From an uncultured Oscillospiraceae bacterium (GTDB taxonomy: Bacteria > Bacillota > Clostridia > Oscillospirales > Oscillospiraceae), in NCBI GenBank assembly GCA_910578735.1, contig CAJTSQ010000006.1, forward strand, positions 34,067 to 98,066: a stretch of 64,000 nt of DNA, read 5' to 3'. Of this stretch, positions 45,342-54,825 are shown piece after piece. The position numbers were made by a program, and so were the translations under genes. Each line of letters opens with the position of its first letter. Within the stretch, counting starts at the first letter, position 1. The notes beneath the pieces are model-generated. The model worked only from the letters and a program-made list of their open reading frames with translations. It did no database searches and was not told the origin of the DNA.

Positions 45342-45977
45342 GTGAAAATTTATTCCATTTATGATCCCGAGTTCAAGCCTTACGGCAAGGTACTGGAGGG
45401 CTATGACGTCACCTGTCTGCTGAAAGCCATGGAGGCCATCCCCCTGCCTCAGGAAGGCACGGCCTACGAGCCCAGCATCCCCGCGCTGGAGGCCACCTGT
45501 ACTTATGGCCAGCTCCAAAACAACGCCTACGGCGGGATGCCTGTCCAGCTGGGCATGTGCTGGGGCCGGAACACCAGGCTGAACTGCCTGGAGTACCACC
45601 GGGACAGCGAGGTCAATGTCGGTACCGGCGACTTTATCCTCCTGCTGGCCAGGCAGGAGGAGATCGCAGACGGCGTTCTGGACACCGCCAAGGTGAAGGC
45701 CTTCCGTGTCCCTGCCGGCGTCCTGGTGGAGGTCTATGCCACCACCCTGCACTACGCCCCCTGCCATGTGGACGAGCGGGAGGGCTTCCGGGCAGCTGTT
45801 GTGCTGCCCCGCGGCACCAACACCACCCCTCCCGGCGCCGCGCCCCTGAATGAGGAGGACAAGTGGCTCACCGCCCGGAACAAGTGGCTGCTGGCCCATC
45901 CGGAGAGCGCTGAGGCCGCCCAGGGGGCCCATGTGGGGCTTGCCGGCAAAAATATTGATATTTCCAACGACATATAA
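45342..45977 (+). CDS. DUF4867-like protein in sugar operon
   Basis: This 211-residue soluble protein has no signal peptide. It looks like a cupin-type or lyxose-isomerase-like beta protein: the segment NCLEYHRDSEVNVGTGDF and LVEVYATTLHYAPCHV carry possible metal-binding His and Glu residues. I recognise it as like DUF4867, which is known from carbohydrate operons but has no assigned reaction. The start GTG at 45342 has AGGGGTGG upstream. It may be a sugar mutarotase or isomerase; that is a guess. Confidence 0.7.
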   Translation: MKIYSIYDPEFKPYGKVLEGYDVTCLLKAMEAIPLPQEGTAYEPSIPALEATCTYGQLQNNAYGGMPVQLGMCWGRNTRLNCLEYHRDSEVNVGTGDFILLLARQEEIADGVLDTAKVKAFRVPAGVLVEVYATTLHYAPCHVDEREGFRAAVVLPRGTNTTPPGAAPLNEEDKWLTARNKWLLAHPESAEAAQGAHVGLAGKNIDISNDI

Positions 45978-45989
45978 GGAGGAGTTATT

Positions 45990-47477
45990 ATGCTGACCAA
46001 TATCCCCGAGGTTAAACTGGGCATCATTGCCGTCTCCCGGGACTGCTTCATTATTGACTTGTCCCAGCGCCGCCGCGGGGCCATTGCGGCCGCCTGTGCC
46101 AGGACCGGCCTGGATATCTACGAGTGCAGGACCACCGTGGAGAACGAGAAGGACATGCTCAAGGCGGTGGACGAGGTGAAGGGGGCGGGCTGCAACGCTC
46201 TGGTGGTCTTCCTGGGCAACTTCGGCCCCGAGACCCCCGAGACCCTCATCGCCAAACACTTCGACGGCCCCTGCATGTATGTGGCCGCCGCCGAGGGGGA
46301 CGGCGACCTGATCGACGGACGGGGCGACGCCTACTGCGGGATGCTCAACTGCTCCTACAACCTTGGGATGCGCCACCTGAAAGCCTTCATTCCCGAGTAC
46401 CCCGTGGGCACCGCGGAGGACATCGCCGGAATGATCGGCGAGTTCAAGCCCATCGCCCGTACCCTCATCGGCCTGAGCCAGCTGAAGATCATCACCTTCG
46501 GCCCCCGGCCCCAGGACTTCTTCGCCTGCAACGCCCCCATCAAGGGGCTGTATGAGATCGGCGTGGAGATCGAGGAGAACTCCGAGCTGGACCTGCTGGT
46601 GGCCTACCAGGCCCACGCCAACGACCCCCGTATTCCAGAGGTCTGCGCCGATATGGCCAAGGAGATGGGGGAGGGCTGCTACTACCCTGAGATGAACCAG
46701 CGGATGGCCCAGCTGGAGCTGACCCTGCTGGACTGGGCGGAGGAACACAAGGGAGCCCGCCAGTATGTGGCCTTTGCCGACAAGTGCTGGCCCGCCTTCC
46801 CCGAGGCCTTCGGCTTTGAGCCCTGCTATGTCAACTCCCGCCTGGTGAGCCGGGGGATCCCCGTCTCCTGCGAGGTGGATATCTACGGCGCGCTGTCCGA
46901 GTACATCGGCATGTGCGTGTCCGAGGACACCGTCACCCTGCTGGACATTAACAACTCCGTCCCCGCCTCCCTCTACGAGGAGGACATTAAGGGCAAATTT
47001 GACTACCAGCTCACCGACACCTTTATGGGCTTTCACTGCGGCAACACCCCCTCCTGCAAGCTGTGTGCCGACCGGGCGGTGAAGTATCAGCTCATCCAGC
47101 ACCGGCTGCTGGAGCCCAAGGACTCCGAGCCCGACTTCACCCGGGGCACCCTGGAGGGGGACATCGCCCCCAGCGACATCACCTTCTACCGCCTCCAGTG
47201 CGACAGCGAGGGCGTCCTCCGGGCCTACATCGCCCAGGGAGAGGTGCTGCCCGTCAAAACCCGCTCCTTTGGCGGCATCGGCGTCTTCGCCATTCCGGAG
47301 ATGGGCCGGTTCTACCGCCATGTGCTGATTCAGAAGCGGTACCCCCACCACGGGGCGGTGGCTTTCGGCCACTACGGCAAGACCCTGTTCGAGGTGTTCA
47401 AGATGCTGGGCATCCAGGACATCGCCTACAATCAGCCCAAAGCCCTGCTCTACCCCACTGAGAACCCTTTCGCCTGA
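45990..47477 (+). CDS. L-fucose/L-arabinose isomerase family protein
   Basis: This 495-residue protein shows an N-terminal substrate domain with GCNALVVFLGNFGPETP and a C-terminal segment with DINNSVP and MGFHCGNTPSC, as in the distant FucI/AraA-like family. It probably interconverts an aldose and a ketose with a divalent metal. The product would feed the FGGY kinase. It starts 12 bases after the previous gene with AAGGAGG upstream. Confidence 0.85.
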   Translation: MLTNIPEVKLGIIAVSRDCFIIDLSQRRRGAIAAACARTGLDIYECRTTVENEKDMLKAVDEVKGAGCNALVVFLGNFGPETPETLIAKHFDGPCMYVAAAEGDGDLIDGRGDAYCGMLNCSYNLGMRHLKAFIPEYPVGTAEDIAGMIGEFKPIARTLIGLSQLKIITFGPRPQDFFACNAPIKGLYEIGVEIEENSELDLLVAYQAHANDPRIPEVCADMAKEMGEGCYYPEMNQRMAQLELTLLDWAEEHKGARQYVAFADKCWPAFPEAFGFEPCYVNSRLVSRGIPVSCEVDIYGALSEYIGMCVSEDTVTLLDINNSVPASLYEEDIKGKFDYQLTDTFMGFHCGNTPSCKLCADRAVKYQLIQHRLLEPKDSEPDFTRGTLEGDIAPSDITFYRLQCDSEGVLRAYIAQGEVLPVKTRSFGGIGVFAIPEMGRFYRHVLIQKRYPHHGAVAFGHYGKTLFEVFKMLGIQDIAYNQPKALLYPTENPFA

Positions 47478-47549
47478 TCGGCCGTCCGTTTCCAAGGCGT
47501 CCCATCGCCGGGACACCTCAAAATAAAATTTCATTAGGAGGACTTTACT

Positions 47550-48542
47550 ATGGGTAAGCGACCTGTCACTCTGTGTACCTGCCAGTGGGCGGACCTGCCG
47601 CTGGAGGAGCTGTGCGCTCTGGCCAAGAAGATGGGCTATGACGGCCTGGAGCTGGCCTGCTGGGGCAATAACATGGATCTGGACCGGGCCCTGTCTGACG
47701 ACAGCTACATCCCCTGGGTCCAGGAGACCCTGAAGAAAAACGGCCTGATCTGCAAGGCGCTGGCCTGCCATATCATCGGCCAGTGCGTGGGCGACGCCCC
47801 CGACCCCCGGCTGAACAACTTTGCCCCCGCCGCCCTGGCCGACCAGCCCGACGCCATCCGCCAGTGGGGCATCGACACCATGAAGAAGGCCGCCCAGGTG
47901 GCCCACAAGATGGGGATCAAGGTCATCACCGGCTTCACCGGCTCCCCCATCTGGAAGTACCTCTACTCCTTCCCCCAGACCACCGAGCAGATGGTAAGCG
48001 ACGGCTTTAACCAGATCGTGGAGCTGTGGACCCCCATTCTGGACGAGTTTAAGAAGTATGATGTGAAGTTCGCCCTGGAGGTCCACCCCGGCGAGATCGC
48101 TTTTGACTACTACTCCACCAAGCGCCTGCTGGAACTCTTTGCCAACCGCCCCGAGTTCGGCCTGAACTTCGACCCCAGCCACCTGCTCTGGCAGGGCATC
48201 AAGCCCCACCTGTTCCTGTCCGACTTCCGCGACCGGGTGTACCACGTCCACATGAAGGACGTCGCCGTCACCCTGGACGGCCGCAGCGGACTGCTGGGCT
48301 CCCACATCGACTTCGGCGACCTGCGCCGGGGCTGGAATTTCCGCTCCCTGGGCCACGGCGACGTGAACTTTGAGGAGATTATCCGCGTACTCAACGACAT
48401 GGGCTATGAGGGCCCCCTGTCCGTGGAGTGGGAGGACAGCGGCATGGACCGGGTTGACGGGGCCACCGAGGCCGCCGCGTTTGTGCGGAAGGTGGATTTC
48501 AAGGCCTCTGACTTCAAGTTTGACGACGCTATTGCCAACTGA
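47550..48542 (+). CDS. Sugar phosphate isomerase/epimerase (AP-endonuclease-2 fold)
   Basis: This 330-residue TIM barrel has the family metal ligands visible: Glu in ALEVHPGEIAF, Asp and His in NFDPSHLLW, His in YHVHMKD and Glu in SVEWEDSGMD. Relatives isomerise or epimerise keto-sugars, including partners of Gfo/Idh enzymes in 3-keto-glycoside breakdown. It precedes a Gfo/Idh gene by 20 bases, so the two probably act on one substrate. AGGAGG precedes the ATG. Confidence 0.88.
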   Translation: MGKRPVTLCTCQWADLPLEELCALAKKMGYDGLELACWGNNMDLDRALSDDSYIPWVQETLKKNGLICKALACHIIGQCVGDAPDPRLNNFAPAALADQPDAIRQWGIDTMKKAAQVAHKMGIKVITGFTGSPIWKYLYSFPQTTEQMVSDGFNQIVELWTPILDEFKKYDVKFALEVHPGEIAFDYYSTKRLLELFANRPEFGLNFDPSHLLWQGIKPHLFLSDFRDRVYHVHMKDVAVTLDGRSGLLGSHIDFGDLRRGWNFRSLGHGDVNFEEIIRVLNDMGYEGPLSVEWEDSGMDRVDGATEAAAFVRKVDFKASDFKFDDAIAN

Positions 48543-48562
48543 CCCGGGAAAGGAGAGCAACT

Positions 48563-49705
48563 ATGGCTAAATTGATCCGTTACGGCATGGTGGGCGGAAG
48601 CCTGGAGGCCTTTATCGGTGAGGTCCACCGCAAGGCCATCAACTTCGACACCCGCGCCGAGATTGTGGCGGGCTGCTTCAGCACCCGTCCGGAGAAAAAC
48701 CAGGCCACCGGCGACGCCTACTGCATCGCCCCCGACCGGCTGTACTCCGATTTTAAGGAGATGGCCGCCAAAGAGGCCGCGCGGCCCGACCCCATCGACT
48801 TCGCGGTCATCGTCACCCCCAACTTCAGCCACTACGAGGCCGCCAAGGCCTTCCTTGAGGCCGGCATCAACGTGGTGTGTGAGAAGCCCCTGTGCTTCGA
48901 GGTGGCCCAGGCCGAGGAACTCCAGGCCCTGGCCAGGGAGAAAGATCTGCTCTTCGCCGTCACCTACACCTATCCCGGCTACACCATGAGCCGGGTGATG
49001 AAGGAGATGATTGCCGAGGGCAAGATCGGCAAAATCGCCGCCGTCAACGCGGAGTACGTCCAGGACTGGCTTATCAACGAGCTGGAGCCCGAGGAGGGCG
49101 CGGCAGAAAACCTGTCCGTATGGCGCAAGGACCCCGCCGTCTCCGGCATCTCCAACTGCGTGGGCGACATCGGCACCCACATCGAGTGCTTTGTCCACTA
49201 TGTCACCGGCCTGAAGATCAAGCGGCTGGCCGCTACCACCAACAAGTATGGCCACGCCCTGGACCTGAACGCCAACATCCTGCTGGAGTATGACAACGGC
49301 GTCAACGGGGCCTACTGGTGTTCCCAGATCGCCGCCGGGCACTACAACGGGCTGGTGGTCCGGGTCTTCGGCGACCGGGGCGCGCTGGAGTGGCAGCAGG
49401 AGCACCCCGACTATCTGTACTACACCCCCAAGGGCGGCGCTATGCAGGTACTCACCCGGAGCGGCAACGGCATCACTCAGCCCGCCGGCAGCGGCGGACG
49501 CATCCCTGTGGGCCACCCCGAGGGGCTGTATGTGGCCTTTGCCAACATCTACCGGGACTACATCACCGCCTTGATCGAGAAGAAGGCCGGCCGGCCCTAT
49601 GACACCAGCTCCCTCACCATGATTGAGGACGGCGTCGCCGGCGTGAAATTCGTCCACGCAGTGGTGGACAGCGCCGCGGCGGACGCGGCCTGGATCACGC
49701 TGTAA
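48563..49705 (+). CDS. Gfo/Idh/MocA-family NAD(P)-dependent oxidoreductase
   Basis: This 380-residue protein has an N-terminal Rossmann motif (YGMVGGSLEAF), the FAVIVTPN strand, the signature VVCEKPLCF with the conserved Glu-Lys-Pro, and GDIGTHIECF with the catalytic-region His. It probably oxidises a sugar or glycoside hydroxyl, often at C3 in this family. Its length is normal. Confidence 0.92.
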   Translation: MAKLIRYGMVGGSLEAFIGEVHRKAINFDTRAEIVAGCFSTRPEKNQATGDAYCIAPDRLYSDFKEMAAKEAARPDPIDFAVIVTPNFSHYEAAKAFLEAGINVVCEKPLCFEVAQAEELQALAREKDLLFAVTYTYPGYTMSRVMKEMIAEGKIGKIAAVNAEYVQDWLINELEPEEGAAENLSVWRKDPAVSGISNCVGDIGTHIECFVHYVTGLKIKRLAATTNKYGHALDLNANILLEYDNGVNGAYWCSQIAAGHYNGLVVRVFGDRGALEWQQEHPDYLYYTPKGGAMQVLTRSGNGITQPAGSGGRIPVGHPEGLYVAFANIYRDYITALIEKKAGRPYDTSSLTMIEDGVAGVKFVHAVVDSAAADAAWITL

Positions 49706-49769
49706 GCCCCCTGTGTTTCCTACGGCAAAAAAGCCGCGGAAAATATAAATTTTAGGAGGAAATTGAAAC

Positions 49770-50894
49770 ATGAAGAAGAGATATCTTGCACTGCTCCTGG
49801 CAGCCGTTATGTCCCTGGGCCTGGTGGCCTGCGGTGGCGGCAACGGCGGCAACAGCGCCAACTCCAACGGCGGCGGGTCCAATTCCAGCGCCGGCTCCAA
49901 CACGCCCGCGCCCGGCGGCGACGCCAAGCAGAAGATTGCCATCCTGGTGCCCAACGCCGACCACGGCTGGACCGGCGCCGTTATGACCTACGCTGAGGAA
50001 AAGGCCGCCGAGGTCAACTCCGCCGGCAAGTATGACGCCACTGTCATCACCTCCACTGACGCTGCCAACCAGATCTCCCAGGTGGAGGACCTGATCGCCA
50101 ACAAGACCGCCGACGCCGTGGTCATCCTGCCCCAGGACAACACCCTGGAGGCGACTATGAAGAAGCTGGCCGAGAGCGGCATCCCCTTCGTGATGTTCGA
50201 CCGCATCATTGACTCCGTGTCCTCCAACGCCGTGGCCTCCGTCAAGGGCGACAACGAGGGCATCGGCGCCGCTACCGCCGAGCGCTTCATCGCCGCTGGC
50301 CTGAAGCCCGGCGACCCCGTGCTGGTCATGCCCGGCGACAACTCTTCCGTGCCCGAGATGCGCAACAACGGCTTCCAGAACGTCCTGAAGGAGAACGGCT
50401 GGTCCGATGAGCAGATCGCCGGCCTGAAGTCCACCGCCTACACCGGCTGGAGCCGCTCCGAAGGCAAGAAGCTGTTCACCGAGTGGCTGGAGGCCTCCAC
50501 CGTTGACGAGATCACCGCCACCAAGTTCATCTTCACCCACGACGATGAGATCGCCATGGGCATCCTGGAGGCCCTGCAGAGCTCCGACATCGACGAGGCC
50601 AAGAAAGAGGCCTTCCTGAATGCCGGTGTCAATCTGGGCGCCTCCTCCGGCCTGAACGAGATCTACAGCGTGCTGAAGGGCATCCATCAGCGCGACTACT
50701 CCGCCCAGGTAGCCAAGCTGGCTGACCTGTTCTCCGTCACCTATGACCCCGCTATGATCCAGACCGCCATCGACGACATGATCGCCTCTCTGGACGGCGG
50801 CAGCGTGGCGCAGGACCATGTCATCCCCGTCTCCGTGGTTGACGCCTCCAACGTCAACGACTTCCGCGGCTTCGGCGACGCGGTTTCCAAGTAA
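49770..50894 (+). CDS. Sugar ABC transporter substrate-binding lipoprotein (Rbs/Xyl type)
   Basis: This 374-residue protein has a lipobox LVAC (Cys21), a Gly/Asn/Ser-rich linker to about residue 48, then a periplasmic-binding-protein-I fold: KIAILVPNADHGWTGAV, ADAVVILPQDN and VMFDRIIDS. It resembles xylose/ribose/ChvE-type binders of monosaccharides. An intergenic hairpin follows, which likely keeps its expression above that of the ATPase and permease. Confidence 0.92.
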   Translation: MKKRYLALLLAAVMSLGLVACGGGNGGNSANSNGGGSNSSAGSNTPAPGGDAKQKIAILVPNADHGWTGAVMTYAEEKAAEVNSAGKYDATVITSTDAANQISQVEDLIANKTADAVVILPQDNTLEATMKKLAESGIPFVMFDRIIDSVSSNAVASVKGDNEGIGAATAERFIAAGLKPGDPVLVMPGDNSSVPEMRNNGFQNVLKENGWSDEQIAGLKSTAYTGWSRSEGKKLFTEWLEASTVDEITATKFIFTHDDEIAMGILEALQSSDIDEAKKEAFLNAGVNLGASSGLNEIYSVLKGIHQRDYSAQVAKLADLFSVTYDPAMIQTAIDDMIASLDGGSVAQDHVIPVSVVDASNVNDFRGFGDAVSK

Positions 50895-50913
50895 TCCCAT
50901 CCTTGGCGCAAAA

Positions 50914-50945
50914 GCCCGCCGGTGCGGTGCACCGGCGGGCCTTGT
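50914..50945 (+). terminator. Attenuator hairpin between binding protein and ATPase genes
   Basis: GCCCGCCGGTG (50914-50924) pairs perfectly with CACCGGCGGGC (50930-50940), followed by CTTGTG. This partial terminator position is typical in ABC operons. Confidence 0.7.
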
Positions 50946-50972
50946 GCCCGAACCTGAGACAGGAGGTCCATT

Positions 50973-52475
50973 ATGGAGATGCTGCGTATGACCGATATCT
51001 CCAAAAGCTTTTTTGGAGTCACGGTTTTGAATCATGTCAATTTCAGTGTGGAGCCGGGGGAGGTCCACGCGCTGCTGGGAGAAAACGGAGCGGGGAAGTC
51101 CACCCTGATGAACATTCTGGGCGGCGTATACACCCGAGACTCCGGCTCTGTTGTGTTTGAGGGGCAAAAGCTGGAGCACAGCTCCGTGGCCTCCGCGGAA
51201 CAGGCGGGCATCGCGTTTGTCCACCAGGAACTGAACCTTTTCAACGATTTGACCGTCTACGAGAACATTTTCCTCCGCAAGGAGCTTACCAACAAGCTGG
51301 GCACGCTGGACAAAAAGGCCATGATTCAGCAGTCCGCCGCCCTGTTTGAGCATCTGGGGGTGGATATCGACCCCCGGGCCATGGTCTCAGAGCTGGAGAC
51401 CGGCAAGAAGCAGCTGCTGGAAATCGCCAAAGCTCTCCACGCCAAGGCCCGGCTGTTTATTCTGGACGAGCCTACCACCGCCTTGAACAACGAGGAGACC
51501 GCCCATCTCTTCACCATTGTGCGCAGGCTGAAGGAGCAGGGCAATTCCTTTATCTTTATCTCACATAAAATGACAGAAATATTCGCCCTGGCGGACCGGT
51601 ATACCGTCCTGCGCAACGGCGAATTTATCCATAGCGGCTTGATTTCCGAAACCACTCCTCAAGAGGTCACCCGCATGATGGTGGGGGAGCGGTACAGCGA
51701 TCGGGAGGCCTACGAGCAGCGGGAGCTGGGCGGCCCCATCCTGGAGCTGGAGGGGCTGTCCGGACAGGGCTTTCATGATATTTCCCTCTCCATCCGCCGG
51801 GGGGAGGTGGTGGGCTTCACCGGCCTGGTGGGCGCCGGCGTCAGTGAGCTGTTTCAGACCATCTTTGGCGAGCGGCCCATCACCGGCGGCTGCCTGAAAA
51901 TTGCCGGCGTTCCGGTGACCAAGCACTCCATCCACCGGGCCATGCTGAACAAAGTTTCCATGATCGCCGCCAACCGCAAGGAGAACTCCATCATCCCAGA
52001 CTTCACGCTGCTGGAGAACGACTATATTTCAGAACACACCCTCACCTGGCGGCACCAGCACATATCCAGGAAGAAGGAGGTCCAGAAATATGAGGAGCTG
52101 CGGAAAAAGCTGAACATCAAGTCCAACTCCCCCGACGACCTGATTACCTCCCTGTCCGGCGGAAATCAGCAAAAGGTGATTTTGGCCCGGTGGCTGAACA
52201 CCCAGTCGGACATTCTGCTGATGGATAACCCCACCCAGGGAATTGACGTGGGCGCCAAGGCGGAAATCTATCGCCTGATTCAGGAGCTGGCCCGGAGCGG
52301 AAAGACCATTCTGGTCAACACCCTGGAGATTCCCGAGATTCAGCAGGTGGCTGACCGCTGCGTCGTCTTCTACCACGGCAGCCTCCAGGCCCAGCTGGAC
52401 CGCAGCGAGATCAGCGAGGAGGCGGTCATGCTCCAGGCGACCAACGCTATCAATACTGCGGAGGTGTCTAATTGA
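50973..52475 (+). CDS. Sugar ABC transporter ATP-binding protein (RbsA/XylG type)
   Basis: This 500-residue protein has two ABC domains. The first has Walker A GENGAGKST and a signature region LETGKKQLLEIAKAL in place of LSGGQ. The second has LSGGNQQKVILARWL and NPTQGIDVGAK but a degenerate Walker A (GLVGAGVSE), as usual for RbsA. It energises uptake with the next gene product. AGGAGG lies before the ATG. Confidence 0.95.
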   Translation: MEMLRMTDISKSFFGVTVLNHVNFSVEPGEVHALLGENGAGKSTLMNILGGVYTRDSGSVVFEGQKLEHSSVASAEQAGIAFVHQELNLFNDLTVYENIFLRKELTNKLGTLDKKAMIQQSAALFEHLGVDIDPRAMVSELETGKKQLLEIAKALHAKARLFILDEPTTALNNEETAHLFTIVRRLKEQGNSFIFISHKMTEIFALADRYTVLRNGEFIHSGLISETTPQEVTRMMVGERYSDREAYEQRELGGPILELEGLSGQGFHDISLSIRRGEVVGFTGLVGAGVSELFQTIFGERPITGGCLKIAGVPVTKHSIHRAMLNKVSMIAANRKENSIIPDFTLLENDYISEHTLTWRHQHISRKKEVQKYEELRKKLNIKSNSPDDLITSLSGGNQQKVILARWLNTQSDILLMDNPTQGIDVGAKAEIYRLIQELARSGKTILVNTLEIPEIQQVADRCVVFYHGSLQAQLDRSEISEEAVMLQATNAINTAEVSN

Positions 52476-52476
52476 C

Positions 52477-53493
52477 ATGGGAAACAACACTTTGACCAAC
52501 AAAAAATCCATTTCAATCGGCAAAACAATCGGCAACTACAGCTTTGTGCTCATTTTTCTCGCCATTTTTGTCTCCTACCTAATCATCAACAAGGGCGCCA
52601 CAACCTGGAGCGGCGTGATGAATATCCTGCGCCACTCCGCCGTGGTGGGCATCCTGGCCTTTGGCATGGGGCTGGTCATCATTACCGGCGGCATCGACCT
52701 GTCGGTGGGCTCTATGCTCTCCCTGGTGGGCGGACTGACGGTGGTGGTGTTCAACAACACCCACAGCGCAGTTCTCACCCTGATCTTCGCCCTGGCGGCG
52801 GGCACAGCCTGCGGCCTGATTAACGGTCTGTTCATCGGTGTGGCCAAAATGCCGGCCTTTATCGTTACGCTGGCTACCATGCTGATCTACCGATCCATCG
52901 CCCAGTTCTATCTGCGCACTATGGGCCTGTCCATCTACAGCATGGACGCCTCCCACCCCACCTACGACGCCATCTACGGCTTTGGGCAGGCTAAGATTCT
53001 CACTGTCCCGGTGGTGGGCATCACCCTGCTGGTCATCACCGCCATTATGGTCTACCTGTCCACCATGACCAAGCTGGGCAAGCGGGTGTACGCCATCGGC
53101 TCCAATGAAAAGGCGGCCCACCTGGCCGGCATCAACGTCACGCTCACCCGGGTGATGGTCTATGTCATCACCGGTATCCTGGCCGGCATCGCCGCCTTCC
53201 TGTGGCTGGCCATGAACGGCTCCGTCGACCCCGCCACCATCGGCAAGAGCTATGAGATGTACGCCATCGCCGCAGTGGTCATCGGCGGAATCAGCATGAG
53301 CGGCGGCAAGGGTAAACTGCTGGGCGTGCTGTTCGGCGCTATGTCCTACAATATCATCGATAAGATTATCGCCTCTTTGGGCTTCGATGCTTTGATTAAC
53401 GACACTATCAAAGGGTCCATCCTCTTGGTGGCCGTCCTGGTCCAGATGGTTGTGCCTATGCTTCGCGGAAGATTCCGCAAAATTTCTGGTTAG
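52477..53493 (+). CDS. Sugar ABC transporter permease (RbsC/XylH type)
   Basis: This 338-residue protein has about 10 membrane helices and the signature TGGIDLSVGSMLSL near residue 70, plus the cytosolic loop YAIGSNEKAAHLAGIN that contacts the ATPase. It starts one base after the ATPase stop. It completes the importer; the operon ends at the terminator near 53560. Confidence 0.95.
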   Translation: MGNNTLTNKKSISIGKTIGNYSFVLIFLAIFVSYLIINKGATTWSGVMNILRHSAVVGILAFGMGLVIITGGIDLSVGSMLSLVGGLTVVVFNNTHSAVLTLIFALAAGTACGLINGLFIGVAKMPAFIVTLATMLIYRSIAQFYLRTMGLSIYSMDASHPTYDAIYGFGQAKILTVPVVGITLLVITAIMVYLSTMTKLGKRVYAIGSNEKAAHLAGINVTLTRVMVYVITGILAGIAAFLWLAMNGSVDPATIGKSYEMYAIAAVVIGGISMSGGKGKLLGVLFGAMSYNIIDKIIASLGFDALINDTIKGSILLVAVLVQMVVPMLRGRFRKISG

Positions 53494-53559
53494 TGCACCC
53501 AGAAGTCCCGGCTTCTTTTGAGGGCGGAGGACTGGCAGGAGACACCTGAGCAATCAAGG

Positions 53560-53600
53560 AAACCCCTCTGATTTCAACTGAAATCAGAGGGGTTTTGCAA
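53560..53600 (+). terminator. Terminator of the sugar operon
   Basis: A perfect 17-bp stem (53560-53576 / 53579-53595, containing CCCCTCTGATTTCA) ends in GGGGTTTTGC. It is likely to work on both strands, also for the convergent GH32 gene. Confidence 0.9.
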
Positions 53601-53633
53601 TAAAAGCAGAGCAGTGATAAATTGAATTTGCGG

Positions 53634-54773
53634 TCAAAAAACCAGATCATACTTTTCCACATCTATCACCGCGGAGCCGCCCGCCTCAAAGGTGATGGCG
53701 TCTGCGGACTGGCGGGTGTAGATCACCGCGCTGGCCACCTGCTCGCCGTCGTTGACGAAGACCTCCACGCTGAACCGGTCCAGAATGACCCGCAGCTTGA
53801 TCTCCCCGCACACCGGGATATTTTGATGGACCACCCGGGCCCCCCGGCAGCTTTCCAGCTCCCGAACCGGGTTTTGAATCAGCCGCCCGTTTTTCACCGA
53901 CAGCTCCCGGGGCAGGGTCATCTGCCCGAACCAGCGGCAGTTGCAGGGCTTGGCCTTGGCGGTGTCCCAGTTCTGCATCCAGGCGATCATGATGCGCCGC
54001 CCGTCGGGGGCGGCCAGCGTCTGGGGGGCATAGAAGTCCAGTCCGTAGTCGATGGCCTGGGCGCTCTGCCGGGTAAAGCCCTTGTCCGGGCTGTACTCCC
54101 CAATGAGGCAGAGGGTGCCGTTGCCCGCGTGGAACTCCAGGCCCACGGGAGACATCTCCTGGGGGCTGGTGATCAGTACCTGCCTGCCGTCCAGAGGGAA
54201 GAAGTCGGGGCACTCCCACATCTTGCCATACTGGTTGTGGCAGGCATCCAGGGTGCGGACAAATTCCCATTTCAGGCCGTCTATGCTCCGATACATCAGA
54301 ATGGCCCCGCTGCCGTCGGCGGTGCGGTTGCCCACGACGGTGTAGAAAACGCCGTCCGGGTCCCGCCACACCTTTGGGTCCCGGAAGTCGATGGTGCTGC
54401 CCCCCTGGGGCAGATCTTTTTCGTCCAGGATGGGGTTATCCCCCCACTTCTCATAGTTCACCCCGTCCCCGATGGCCAGACACTGGGTCTGGATATCCTG
54501 GAGATAGCCGTCGGCGTTGTGGCCCCGCCGGACGCCGGTGTACAGGAGAAGCTGCCGTCCGTCGGGCAGCTCCACCGCCCCGCCGGAGAAACAGCCGGCG
54601 CTGTCATAGTCCTGATCCGGAGCCAGGGCGGCGGGCAGCCGCTCCCAGCGGAGAAAGTCCCGGGTTTTCAGGTGCCCCCAGTGCATGGGGCCCCACTCGT
54701 TGGAGTAGGGGTGGTACTGATAGAACAAATGGCACTCCCCCTTGTAGAAGGAGAAGCCGTTGGGGTCGTTCAT
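53634..54773 (-). pseudogene. GH32 sucrose/fructan hydrolase, atypical start and shortened C-terminal domain
   Basis: The 379 residues from ATG 54773 begin exactly at MNDPNG, the nucleophile motif. The same frame continues upstream through RPAFHAVPTIGW, the proper GH32 lead-in, up to 54869. No ATG, GTG or TTG is present there, only CTG 54815 with GGGGG before it. FRDPKVW and WECPDFF, the other catalytic motifs, are intact. Between HQNIPVCGE and IKLRVILDRFSVEVF about 75-80 residues of the usual beta-sandwich seem to be missing. It follows the tail of an ABC binding protein. It is probably a decaying gene, although a CTG-started enzyme is possible. Confidence 0.65.
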
Positions 54774-54825
54774 CCAGCCGATGGTGGGGACGGCGTGGAA
54801 GGCGGGGCGGCACAGAGGCCGCCCC

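Noticed and set aside
45276..48560. A 1,094-residue open frame on the minus strand
   Set aside because: It is the exact antisense of the FGGY kinase, DUF4867-like, isomerase and epimerase-like genes. High GC content removes stop codons in the shadow frame, and the composition (Gly, Val, His, Gln rich) is not protein-like.
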